From Pinisolibacter aquiterrae (GTDB lineage: Bacteria > Pseudomonadota > Alphaproteobacteria > Rhizobiales > Ancalomicrobiaceae), in NCBI RefSeq assembly GCF_019160155.1, contig NZ_JAFNIH010000058.1:48332-112331 (forward strand): 64,000 bases of DNA. Direction: 5' to 3'. Every line of letters begins with the position of its first letter. The first letter of the stretch is position 1. Shown here in pieces: positions 55,857-64,000 of this stretch. Below the pieces are notes generated by a model. That model saw only the letters and a program-made list of their open reading frames with translations. It was not told the origin of the DNA and made no database searches. Position numbers and translations under genes: made by a program.

Positions 55857-57470
55857 TCACGGATCCGCCGCGCCCCCCGGCACGAGGGACGCGGCGCCGA
55901 CCGCGTCGTCGACACTGTAATAGGCCCGCGCCACGAGCCCGGTGGCGCCGGCGGCGCGCAGGAGATCGCGCAAGGGATCGCGCGCCCGGGCGAGCAGCAG
56001 CGGCGTCCCGGCCGCGTCGAGCCGCGCCGCCGTCTCGATCAGGGCCTCGAGCGCGGTGCTGTCGAGATCGAACGTCTCCTCGAGACTGAGCACGACGGCC
56101 CCGACGCCGGCCGTCTGCGCCGCCCGCGCGATCGTCGCCAGGGTGCGCTCGGCATTGGCGAAGAAGAGCGCCTCCGAGGGACGCCAGATGCCGACCGCCT
56201 CGACCGCGATCGCCTCGGGGTGGCGGGCGACGTCGACGAAGTCGCGGGTGCCCGGCAGCCGCCCGAGCCGCGCCACCTGCGGCAGCGCCAGCCGCCGCAA
56301 CAAGGCGCCGATCGAGAAGGCGACCGCCAACAGCATGCCGTCGACCACGCCGAGGAGGATCACGCCCGCCGCCGCCCCGACCGCGACCCATTGATCGCGG
56401 TCGATCCGCCACAAGCGCCGGATCGGACGCGGGTCGAGCGCATGGGTGAGCGCCGAGATCACCACGGCGGCGAGCACCGCCTGCGGCAGATGCGCGATCA
56501 ACGGCTCCGCGACGAGCAGCGACACGACCAGTCCGACGGCGGCGACGACGCCCACCCATCGGCTCGCCGCGCCCGCGCTCTCCGCCGCCGACCCGGCCGA
56601 GAAGCCGGCGCCGACGGGAAGCCCCTGGACCAGCGCCGAGGCGAGATTGGCGACCCCGAGCGCCGCCATCTCGCGATCGGGCGCGATCTCGTCGCCGTGC
56701 CGCAGCGCCAGCGAGCGCATCGTGCCCCAACTCTCCGCGAAGAGGATCAGGACCAGCGGCAGCGTCAATTGGACCACGCGCGACAGGGTCGGCCACGACG
56801 GCTCGGGCAGGACCGGCCAGGTCGGCTCGAAGGCGATCGGCCCGACGGCGGCGAGCCCGCGCTCGGGAAGATCGAGGATCAGCGAGAGGCCCGCCCCGCC
56901 CAGGATCACCAGGAACGCGCCGGGGACGGTGGGAAAGCGTCGCGCGACCGTCAGCAGCACGAGCGCGACCGCGCCGACGCCGAGGCCGAGCGGATCCCAC
57001 CCGGGCACGCCGGCGACGAGCGCGACGAGAAAGCCGAGGAAGGTCTCGCCCGCGACCGGCACGCCGGTCATCGCCGGCACCTGATGAAGGATGATCGTCG
57101 CCGCCAGCCCGACCGCGAACCCGCGCAGGACCGGGCGAGCGATGAAGCCGGTGAGGAGACCGAGCCGGGCGACCCAGGCGAGGAGAAAGATCACGCCGGT
57201 GACGGCGATCACCACCGTCGCGAGCCCCGCCCGCTCGCCCGCGTCGCCCGGAAGGCTCGCGAGCACCGCCGCCAGGACGGCGGCCGACGAGGAGGTCGGC
57301 GAGACGATCGCGAAACGGCTCCGCCCCACCGCCGCATAGGCGAGGCACCCGATGACCGCCGCCGCCAGCGCGCGATGCGGCGGCAGGCCGGCGATCCCCG
57401 CATAGGCGACCGCTTCCGGCAGCAGCAGGCCGGCGACCGACAATCCCGCGACGACATCCCGGATCCGCAT
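55857..57470 (-). CDS. SulP-family anion transporter with STAS domain
   Basis: Inner-membrane transporter (537 aa) of the SLC26/SulP family, probably for sulfate, bicarbonate or a dicarboxylate. About ten to twelve helices, including the family start LLLPEAVAYAGIAGLPP and GLPVGAGFSAGSAAES, occupy residues 1-400. The STAS domain covers about 425-530 (FDVA-type beta strands, VVLSLEETFDLDSTALEAL with a conserved DSTA phosphorylatable-like loop). Start ATG behind GGAGGTGATC, a very strong ribosome-binding site. It is convergent with the caspase-like gene and separate from the Tad-like locus. Substrate cannot be told from sequence. Confidence 0.9.
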   Translation of the reverse strand: MRIRDVVAGLSVAGLLLPEAVAYAGIAGLPPHRALAAAVIGCLAYAAVGRSRFAIVSPTSSSAAVLAAVLASLPGDAGERAGLATVVIAVTGVIFLLAWVARLGLLTGFIARPVLRGFAVGLAATIILHQVPAMTGVPVAGETFLGFLVALVAGVPGWDPLGLGVGAVALVLLTVARRFPTVPGAFLVILGGAGLSLILDLPERGLAAVGPIAFEPTWPVLPEPSWPTLSRVVQLTLPLVLILFAESWGTMRSLALRHGDEIAPDREMAALGVANLASALVQGLPVGAGFSAGSAAESAGAASRWVGVVAAVGLVVSLLVAEPLIAHLPQAVLAAVVISALTHALDPRPIRRLWRIDRDQWVAVGAAAGVILLGVVDGMLLAVAFSIGALLRRLALPQVARLGRLPGTRDFVDVARHPEAIAVEAVGIWRPSEALFFANAERTLATIARAAQTAGVGAVVLSLEETFDLDSTALEALIETAARLDAAGTPLLLARARDPLRDLLRAAGATGLVARAYYSVDDAVGAASLVPGGAADP

Positions 57471-57730
57471 GGATCACCTCCGCGCGCGATCGGATGCCAT
57501 CCGCCGATGGAGGTCAATGGATCATCCGGCCGAGGCGCCCCCTCGGCCGCCACCGGGGCGACCGCACGAGGGAACCTCTCGTCGATATCCGAAAGCCGCA
57601 AAATCGACTTCGGTTGCGGGATGCATACGGAAGAGGGCCACACGTAGAAGGAATCTTTACGCTCGAGCGCTATGAGACGATCTCGGAGAGATATATGTAA
57701 GTATTTGAAATTATTACGTAGGAGGAGGCC

Positions 57731-58891
57731 ATGAAAGTGCTCGCCGGGACCGGGTCGAGTGGAGCCGTGGAGGCTTTCGCGGCCGGCAGCGAGGCCGCCG
57801 CCGCCGCCGTCGCGCAGCTCGCGGGCGAGGCGCCCGCCCTGGTCGTCGTCTTCACGACGCCGCGCTACGATCTGCCGAGCCTCCTCGCCGGGATCCGCGC
57901 CGTCACCGGCGACGCGCTCCTCGTCGGGGCGACGGGCTCGGGCGAGATCATGGGCGCGACCTACATGGGCTTCGGCGCCGGGGTCGGCGTGATGGTCCTG
58001 TCGACCGGGCCCTATCGGTATGGGATCGCTTCGGAATCGAACATTCGCGGCCGCCTCGGCGAGGTCGGCCAGTCGATCGCCCGCCGCGCCCGTGACGCCG
58101 CCGGCCGCAGTCCGCACGCGGCGGTGATCCTGCTCGCCGACGCGCTCTCCGGCGATCTCCAGCAACTGTTCCACGGCGTCTATCGGGTCACCGGCCCGCG
58201 CGTGCCGATCGTCGGAGGCGCCGCCGGCGACGAGTTGAAATTCGTCCGCACGCTGGTCTTCCACGACGGAGACGTGGTCGAGCAGGGCGCCGTCGCGCTG
58301 TGGATCGCCGGCGACGAGCCCTTCGAGGTCATCACCCGCCACGGCTGGGAGCCGATCGGCGTGCCGCTCTTGGTGACCCGCGCCGAGGGTGTCGACATCA
58401 TGGAACTCGACGGCCGCCCCGCCGCCACGGTCTATGAGGAACAGCTCGGCCTCGAGCCCGGCCGTCTCGGCCTCGACACCTTCTGGGGTACCTCGGTGCA
58501 CCATCCGCTCGGCCTGATGCAGAGCGACGGCTCCTTCATCATCCGCGTCGCGCGCGCCAAGTCGCCCTCGGGATGGCTCCGGATCCAGGGCTGCGTTCCC
58601 CCGGCCGGCAGTGCCGTCCAGGTGATGGCGAGCACCGGCGACAAGCTCCTCGCGGTGGCCGACGAGGTCGGCGCCATCGCCCGGCACCGCTCGGAGCCGG
58701 GCGCTCTGATCTCCTTCAGCTGCGCGGCGCGGGCGATGTTGCTCGGCGAGCGGATCGGCGACGAGCCGGTTCGCCTGCAGCGGGCCGCCGGCGACGTCCC
58801 GAGCTTCGGCATCTACTGCTGTGGCGAATTCGCCCGGACCGTCGGCGTTCTCGGCACGCACAACTGCACTCTGACCGCCCTCGCCCTGTAG
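57731..58891 (+). CDS. FIST-domain sensory protein
   Basis: Cytoplasmic protein of 386 aa formed by FIST_N (about 30-220, GDALLVGATGSGEIMG, VPIVGGAAGDELKF) and FIST_C (about 225-370, MASTGDKLLAVADEV, ISFSCAARAMLLGER, FGIYCCGEFA). FIST domains are predicted small-ligand sensors, often feeding c-di-GMP or phosphorelay pathways. It starts behind AGGAGGAGG after an AT-rich leader and is followed 7 bp later by a GGDEF-EAL gene, so the two probably form a sensor-output pair. Confidence 0.92.
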   Translation: MKVLAGTGSSGAVEAFAAGSEAAAAAVAQLAGEAPALVVVFTTPRYDLPSLLAGIRAVTGDALLVGATGSGEIMGATYMGFGAGVGVMVLSTGPYRYGIASESNIRGRLGEVGQSIARRARDAAGRSPHAAVILLADALSGDLQQLFHGVYRVTGPRVPIVGGAAGDELKFVRTLVFHDGDVVEQGAVALWIAGDEPFEVITRHGWEPIGVPLLVTRAEGVDIMELDGRPAATVYEEQLGLEPGRLGLDTFWGTSVHHPLGLMQSDGSFIIRVARAKSPSGWLRIQGCVPPAGSAVQVMASTGDKLLAVADEVGAIARHRSEPGALISFSCAARAMLLGERIGDEPVRLQRAAGDVPSFGIYCCGEFARTVGVLGTHNCTLTALAL

Positions 58892-58898
58892 GGATCCC

Positions 58899-61742
58899 AT
58901 GGACACCAGCGCCTTCGAAGGACGCGGCGCCCACTCGATCACCAATGAGGGGGAGGACCGGCGTAGACTCCGAATGACCAAGGATTCCGCCCTCACCGCG
59001 GCGCGCGAAGCCGTGCGGGACGCGACCCGCCTGACCCGGCTCCTGACGGTTCTGAACGATTCCGGCACGCTCGACGCCCTGCTCGAGCGCGCGCTCTCGA
59101 CCCTGTCGGAACTCTTCGCCGCCGAGGTCGTGATCCTGCTCGACCCCGCCGGCACCGGATCCTACGCGCCCCTGGCCTCGGTCGGCCTGCCGGACGACGC
59201 GGCCATTTCGGTGTTCTCCGACGATCCCGACGGCAACATCGCCCGCACCATGCGCGAGGGCGGCCCGCTGTTGTTGCAGGACGTCCGCGCCGAGGGCTCG
59301 GTCGAGCCGCAGCTCGCCGAACTCGACGTCGAGACGGTGATCTATCTGCCGGTCGCCGCGAGCCATGGCGCCCGTGGCGTCCTGATCCTGGCGCGCTGCC
59401 TGCGTCGGGCCTTCGACTATGCCGAGGTCGGCCTGTTGACGGCGATGGCCTACCGGATCGGCCTCGCGGTCGAACAGGCCCAGCGGCGGGCGCAGCTCGA
59501 GCGCATCGTCCATTCCGAGCGCGAGATCGGCTTCGATCTCGAGGAGATCGGCGTCGCCGCCAAGGCGGTGGCGATGTTCCCCGAACTGGTCGGCGCCGAC
59601 GGCGCCGTGCTGGTGCTGCTCGACGACGACGGCCGCATCCTCCACCGGACCGACGGCGGCATCCCGGCGCTCTGCGACGAGGCGCTCGGCGACCTCGTCC
59701 GCCACCTGCTCGCGACCACGCGCCTCTCCGCCTTCGAGGCCCATTCGACCGTCTTCCGCCCCGATCCCGACGGCGCGGCGACGGGTCGCTCGCGCTCCTC
59801 GGGCCGGGCGCTGCTGGCGCTGCCGGTCGGGCACGAGCGCCTCGACGGCCTGCTCCTGGCGCTGCGCACCACGGCGACCCCGTTCGATCCCGACATCCTG
59901 CCGATCGCCATGCTCTTCGCCGGACAGTCGGCGGCGGCGATCGAGAACGCGCGCCTCTACCGGGCCGTCAGCACCGAGCTGAACGACCGCAAGCGGGCCG
60001 AGGCGGCCCTCAAGGCGAGCGAGGAACGTCAGGCCGCGCTGATCCGCAGCGTTCACGACCTGATCGTCGTGCTCGGCCCCGACGGCGCGATCCACTTCAC
60101 CAACCCGGCCGCGACGGCGGTCTGGGGCGAGACGGCGATCCGCGACTCCGACGGCGTCTTCTGGTCGCGGATCTGCCCGCGCCACATCGGCGAATTCCGT
60201 GAGATCTTCACCCGCCTCCTGGACCAGCCGGGCGCGACCCGGACCTGCGCCGTCGCCCTCTACCATGGGGATCACGACCGCCACGACTACGACGTGGTTC
60301 TCACCAATCTCCTCCACGAGCCGGCGATCGGCGGCGTCGTCGTCACCTTTCATGACGTCACCGAGCGCAAGAGCCACGAACGGCAGCTCGAGGTCCTGGC
60401 CTTCCGCGATCCCCTGACCGGCCTCGCCAATCGCGCCGCCTTCCAGGATCGGTTGAAGCGGGTGTTGGCGGAGGCCGGCGAGCCCGGCCGCTCGATCGCG
60501 GTGATCTTCTTCGACCTCGACGACTTCAAGGTGGTCAACGACAGCCTCGGTCACGAGGCCGGCGACCGCATCCTCCAGGCGGTCGCCGCGCGGATGCGGA
60601 CCGTGCTGCGGCGCGGCGATCTCGGCGCGCGTCTGGGCGGCGACGAGTTCACCGTGCTGATCGACACCGACGCGAGCCTGGAGACGGCCCGGCACGTCGC
60701 GATGCGGCTTCTCGCGGTGGTCGGCCAGCCCGTGGCGATCGGCGACCGCGACGTCACCGTCGGCGGCAGCTTCGGCATTGCGCTCGGCGAACCGGGCCGC
60801 GACAGCGCCGAGGAACTGCTGCGCCGGGCCGACGTCGCGATGTATCACGCCAAGTCGCGCGGCAAGAACGTCTGCTGCGTCTTCGACGACAGTCTCGCCA
60901 CCGCCGCCGTGCGCCGCCTCGAGGCGGAGACCGACCTGCGCCGGGCGCTCGCCCACGGCGAGTTGGAGGTCTTCTTCCAGCCGATCGTCACCCTCGCCGA
61001 CCGCCGGCTCCACGGTGCCGAGGCCCTGGCCCGCTGGCGCCACCCCGAACGCGGGCTGGTGATGCCGAGCGACTTCATCCATGTGGCCGAACAGACCGGA
61101 CAGATCATCGACGTCGGCCGGGAGGTCGTGGAGCGCGCGTTCCGGCAGTCGCGGACCTGGCGCGCGCTGACCGGCGCATCGCTGCCGATCGGTCTCAATC
61201 TGTCGCCGCGCCAGCTGGCGCACGAGGCTCTGGTCGGCGACATCACCTCCGCCGCGCGCCGCTTCGAGGTGGATCCGCGCTCGATCACCCTCGAGGTGAC
61301 CGAGAACATGCTCATCAGAGATCCCGAGGCGGCGATCACCGTGCTCGTGCGCCTGCGCGACTTCGGCTTCCGGATCGCCATCGACGACTTCGGCACCGGC
61401 TATTCGAGCCTGTCCTATCTGAAGCGGCTGCCGGTCGATATTCTCAAGATCGATCGATCCTTCGTGCAGACCCTCGAGAGCGATTCCCGCGACCGGATGA
61501 TCGTCGACAGCATCGTCGCGATGGCCGGCGCGCTCGGCCTCGACGTCATCGGCGAGGGGGTGGAGACGGTGAGCCAGGCGGAGATCCTGACCCGCGCCGG
61601 CTGCGGCTACGCGCAGGGCCATCTCTTCGCCCCGGCGCTGCCCGTCGCGGATTTCACCCGCCTGCTGCCCTTGGCCGAGCTCGGCGAGGGCACGACGGGC
61701 GAGGCCGCCGGCACCGCCGTCGACCTCCGAGTGCGGCTCTGA
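58899..61742 (+). CDS. GAF-GAF-PAS-GGDEF-EAL cyclic-di-GMP protein
   Basis: A soluble 947-aa protein. Residues about 45-185 look like a GAF domain (ALSTLSELFAAEVVILLDPA), a second GAF-like region spans about 200-360, and a PAS domain about 370-495 (LIRSVHDLIVVLGPDG). GGDEF at 580-584 (LGGDEF) and EAL at 708-710 (GAEALARWRHP) are intact, and the EAL has DDFGTGYSSLSYL. Both synthesis and breakdown of c-di-GMP are possible. The ATG at 58899 is 7 bp after the FIST stop; a downstream Met (58974) is an alternative. The upstream FIST protein likely supplies the signal. Confidence 0.93.
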   Translation: MDTSAFEGRGAHSITNEGEDRRRLRMTKDSALTAAREAVRDATRLTRLLTVLNDSGTLDALLERALSTLSELFAAEVVILLDPAGTGSYAPLASVGLPDDAAISVFSDDPDGNIARTMREGGPLLLQDVRAEGSVEPQLAELDVETVIYLPVAASHGARGVLILARCLRRAFDYAEVGLLTAMAYRIGLAVEQAQRRAQLERIVHSEREIGFDLEEIGVAAKAVAMFPELVGADGAVLVLLDDDGRILHRTDGGIPALCDEALGDLVRHLLATTRLSAFEAHSTVFRPDPDGAATGRSRSSGRALLALPVGHERLDGLLLALRTTATPFDPDILPIAMLFAGQSAAAIENARLYRAVSTELNDRKRAEAALKASEERQAALIRSVHDLIVVLGPDGAIHFTNPAATAVWGETAIRDSDGVFWSRICPRHIGEFREIFTRLLDQPGATRTCAVALYHGDHDRHDYDVVLTNLLHEPAIGGVVVTFHDVTERKSHERQLEVLAFRDPLTGLANRAAFQDRLKRVLAEAGEPGRSIAVIFFDLDDFKVVNDSLGHEAGDRILQAVAARMRTVLRRGDLGARLGGDEFTVLIDTDASLETARHVAMRLLAVVGQPVAIGDRDVTVGGSFGIALGEPGRDSAEELLRRADVAMYHAKSRGKNVCCVFDDSLATAAVRRLEAETDLRRALAHGELEVFFQPIVTLADRRLHGAEALARWRHPERGLVMPSDFIHVAEQTGQIIDVGREVVERAFRQSRTWRALTGASLPIGLNLSPRQLAHEALVGDITSAARRFEVDPRSITLEVTENMLIRDPEAAITVLVRLRDFGFRIAIDDFGTGYSSLSYLKRLPVDILKIDRSFVQTLESDSRDRMIVDSIVAMAGALGLDVIGEGVETVSQAEILTRAGCGYAQGHLFAPALPVADFTRLLPLAELGEGTTGEAAGTAVDLRVRL

Positions 61743-61788
61743 GGCCTCCGTGCCATGCGGCGACGGCGCGGCGGGGCCGAAGGGCCGC

Positions 61789-62493
61789 TCAGCCGTCCGG
61801 CGTCGTCTCGTCCGCCGGCGGAAGGGCGTCGGCCCAGGTGACGAGGGCGCGGCGGCCGGCCTCCGTCAGCCCGTAGAGGCCGCGCTCGATCCGCTCGAAC
61901 CAACCGTAGACGTCGCCCTGAAGGATTTTGGCGGCGTCGGGCGCGCGCGCCTTGAGATCGCGCGGCCGGCCCGGCGCCGATCCGAGCGCGGCGGCGACGG
62001 CGAGGGCCTGTTGGCGATAGGCGGTCAGTTGCGGCAGACGCGTCGAGCCGCCGGTGACGGGGTCGCCCCGGCGGCGGCGATGCTCCTCGACGATCCGCGA
62101 GCGCCGCTTGCCGTCGCGCCGGGGCGTCCAGGGCACGGGTTCGACCACCACCTCGACTCGGCCGCCGGCCAGAACGACGAGAAGACCGAAGCCGAGGAAG
62201 CGGCAGAGCTTCTTGACACGCGGATCGGACTCGCGCCCGCGCCCCCGCTTGGAGGCGGCGACGGCGAGCCAGACGGCGTCGCAGGCGGGGGTGCGATCGA
62301 CCGCCTGGAGCACCAGCTCGAGCGTGAAACTCTGCTTCAATTCGCCGATCACCACGGTCTCCGCCGAGCCCTCGGAGAGCGCGACGAGATCGCAGCCGCA
62401 CACTTCCCCCTTCACCTCCAGACCGAGGTTTTCCAGGTGGCGCTTGATCGGGAGATAGAGGTCGGTTTCCAAGGCGAGGCTCTGTGAGGGCAC
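61789..62493 (-). CDS. DUF2161-family PD-(D/E)XK nuclease-like protein
   Basis: A 234-aa cytoplasmic protein matching the DUF2161 group of putative PD-(D/E)XK phosphodiesterases. Glu9, Asp35 in CGCDLVAL and Glu51-Leu-Lys53 in VVIGELKQSF fit the nuclease metal site. A helical winged-helix-like C-terminus (ILQGDVYGWFERIERGLYGLTEAGRRAL) may bind DNA. Function unknown. It starts at GTG 62493 with no clear ribosome-binding site, so the start is uncertain. It is the last chromosomal gene before the tRNA-Ser integration site. Confidence 0.82.
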   Translation of the reverse strand: MPSQSLALETDLYLPIKRHLENLGLEVKGEVCGCDLVALSEGSAETVVIGELKQSFTLELVLQAVDRTPACDAVWLAVAASKRGRGRESDPRVKKLCRFLGFGLLVVLAGGRVEVVVEPVPWTPRRDGKRRSRIVEEHRRRRGDPVTGGSTRLPQLTAYRQQALAVAAALGSAPGRPRDLKARAPDAAKILQGDVYGWFERIERGLYGLTEAGRRALVTWADALPPADETTPDG

Positions 62494-62683
62494 GGGGAGC
62501 GCCCGATCGGCGCGGCACTCTGGCAGAGAACGCCTCGTGCGCCAACATGCGCCTCGAGCGGCCGTCGCCGCCGGGCCCGAGACGGTGCGCGATCCTCGGG
62601 GAGAATTTCCCCGAGGGCCTTGTCTCGGCTGTTCGGCCTGTGTATAGGGACGGTCGCTCGTCGACCCGAGTGCTGTCTTTCGC

Positions 62684-62774
<91 letters not shown>

Positions 62775-62838
62775 CCTCCTACCATGCTATTGAAATGGCT
62801 AGGAAACCCCGGAAATCAAAGGGTTACGAAGCGGCTCT

Positions 62839-62860
62839 GCTACACAACGGCGCTACACAA
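62839..62860. repeat. Paired 9-bp direct repeat upstream of the integrase
   Basis: GCTACACAA occurs at 62839-62847 and again at 62852-62860, between the tRNA end and the preferred integrase start. Spaced short direct repeats here are typical of integrase or excisionase arm-binding sites. Confidence 0.4.
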
Positions 62861-62872
62861 GGCGACGAGCAG

Positions 62873-63979
62873 ATGGCCAGAGTGCCCGGACTTTCTCGGC
62901 GTGGAAACGTCTGGCAGTTTCGCGTTCGCGTCCCCGACAAGCTGCGCAAGACCATCGGTAAGGGCGAGATCGTCAAGTCGCTCGGTGCCGTTTCACACGC
63001 GGAGGCGGCGAGGCTCGCGCGCATCGAACGCCTGGAGGCCGATCGCCGGTTCGACGAAGCCGAGGCCTTCCTGCGCACGGCGCCCGTCGAGGAGCTCTCC
63101 GAAAGTGAGCTCTACCACCTCGCTCGAGCCTTCTTCTTTCGTCTGGAGAAACAGGCGTCGCAGGTTCCGTTCGATCCACACGAGCGGGCCGAACTCGCTG
63201 CCATCACGGCGTCGGATCTCGCGGCGATCGGCGACTGGGACGATCAACAGACCGTGCAACAGGTTGCAACCGAGTTCGCCGAATGGGCGAAGGTTCGGGT
63301 GAAGAAGGGCTCGAAGGCCTTCGTCGACCTCTGCGGCGCCGTCCAGGCGGCTCACATCGAGCACTATGGCCGCGAGTATGATCGGCTGGTCGGGCGTCCC
63401 GAAAGACGAAGCGAAGAGCGCTTCCGCGACATCGACAAACACCACCCGCCGAAGCCTCGACTGACGCTCACCGAAGCGGTGAAGCGGTACGTCGACGATC
63501 CCAGCAAGTCCGATGTCGCCAAGAAGACGAGAGCCGCTTGGGGGTTCCGATTGGGCGCCTGGGTCGATCTTCTCGGCCCGGACAAGCAGGTGGCGAACAT
63601 CACGCGTGACGACGTGCGGGATGGCCTCGCCGTTCTCATGCGAGCGCCCTCCAACGCCGCCAAGCTCTATCCCGGTGTTCCGCTCCGGAAAGTCGTCGAC
63701 GCCACGGCTAAAGACGATGTGAAGCTGCTGAGCCCGAAGAGCGTGCAGCTCTATATCGACACGCTGAGTTCGTTGTTCCGCTATCTCAACGACGAGCAGA
63801 TCCTCACGACGAACCCGGCACAGCGACTGAAAGGGCCGCCCATCCCGAAAGAGAAGCCGCGACGCAATTGGAGTGACGTGCTCCCCGTCATTCCGGCCAC
63901 GGATAAGTTTGGTCCTTCACCAGGAGCAGGACCATGCGGCGCAGCCGTTTCAGTGAAGAGCAGATCATCGGCGTGTTGA
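62873..63979 (+). pseudogene. Tyrosine-recombinase integrase, truncated before the catalytic domain
   Basis: N-terminal part of a phage/island integrase. A DUF6538-type arm (MARVPGLSRRGNVWQFRVRVPDKLR) and a SAM-like core-binding domain (about 200-320, LTLTEAVKRYVDD to LFRYLNDEQILTTNPAQRLKG) are present. The catalytic R...HxxR...Y domain that should follow is absent. Near 63850-63930 the sequence runs into an insertion element, and the frame ends in unrelated residues at 63979. The rest may lie beyond the element outside the window. Start at 62873 matches the family N-terminus; an upstream ATG (62795) would include the direct repeats. It is downstream of tRNA-Ser, so it marks an integrated element, probably immobile now. 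Confidence 0.8.
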
Positions 63980-64000
63980 GGGAGCACGAGGCCGGCATGA
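63934..64000 (+). mobile_element. IS3-family insertion sequence, start of OrfA (runs off window)
   Basis: The last 67 bases encode MRRSRFSEEQIIGVLREHEA, the hallmark start of IS3-family OrfA transposase proteins (IS407-like group), preceded by AGGAGCAGG. The frame differs from that of the integrase it interrupts. The left end of the element must lie between about 63850 and 63933 but I cannot define the terminal repeat without the other end. Confidence 0.8.

Overview
The window is GC-rich DNA with very strong G/C third-position bias. It carries the chromosomal gene order mutM - enoyl-CoA hydratase - rpsT - rhodanese - dnaA and a dapB-gpmA pair. Together with the protein types this points to an alphaproteobacterium of the Hyphomicrobiales (Rhizobiales). 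I cannot fix the genus.

Region 1 (1-6314) is a fructose PTS operon, fruB-fruK-fruA, read leftward. It is divergent from its LacI-type regulator, and a perfect 14-bp operator overlaps the predicted -10 box. Region 2 (6438-13151) is housekeeping, all on the minus strand: gpmA, dapB, dnaA, a rhodanese, rpsT, enoyl-CoA hydratase and mutM. Region 3 (13186-23294) is an envelope block: a secreted trypsin-like protein that has lost catalytic residues, divergent from an alpha-2-macroglobulin and penicillin-binding protein 1C pair, then a DMT-family exporter. A tRNA-Arg(ACG) follows at 23693.

Region 4 (26835-55831) is the most unusual part. Two large divergent gene sets share a 462-bp AT-richer intergenic region (37576-38037). 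The rightward set has two tiny Flp-type pilins, a TadV/CpaA prepilin peptidase, three TadE/TadG-like proteins, a secreted unknown, CpaB, a 648-aa TadA ATPase and TadB/TadC. It continues with a degenerate FHA membrane protein, a 1536-aa pseudokinase/coiled-coil/FGE-sulfatase-fold protein, a DUF4384-like secreted protein, an OmpA-domain protein and a caspase-like peptidase. The leftward set has an unknown Pro-rich exported protein, a secreted vWA protein, an ABC ATPase with a MacB/FtsX-like permease, a leaderless 45-aa hydrophobic protein, a second TadA/VirB11-type ATPase and an exported unknown. Most neighbours overlap by 1-17 bp. No secretin (CpaC/RcpA), CpaD, CpaE/TadZ or TadD is present. I infer a modified Tad-like machine coupled to a mechanotransmission-type ABC module and a kinase-dead signalling scaffold. 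It is the best candidate here for an undescribed system.

GGDEF-EAL proteins (24200-26809 and 58899-61742) lie outside the locus on each side, which suggests but does not prove c-di-GMP control. Region 5 (55857-62493) holds a SulP transporter, a FIST sensor coupled to the second GGDEF-EAL protein, and a DUF2161 nuclease-like protein. Region 6 (62684-64000) is a mobile-element junction: tRNA-Ser(CGA), an integrase directly downstream that has lost its catalytic domain, and the first codons of an IS3-family OrfA running off the window. No rRNA or CRISPR array was seen.
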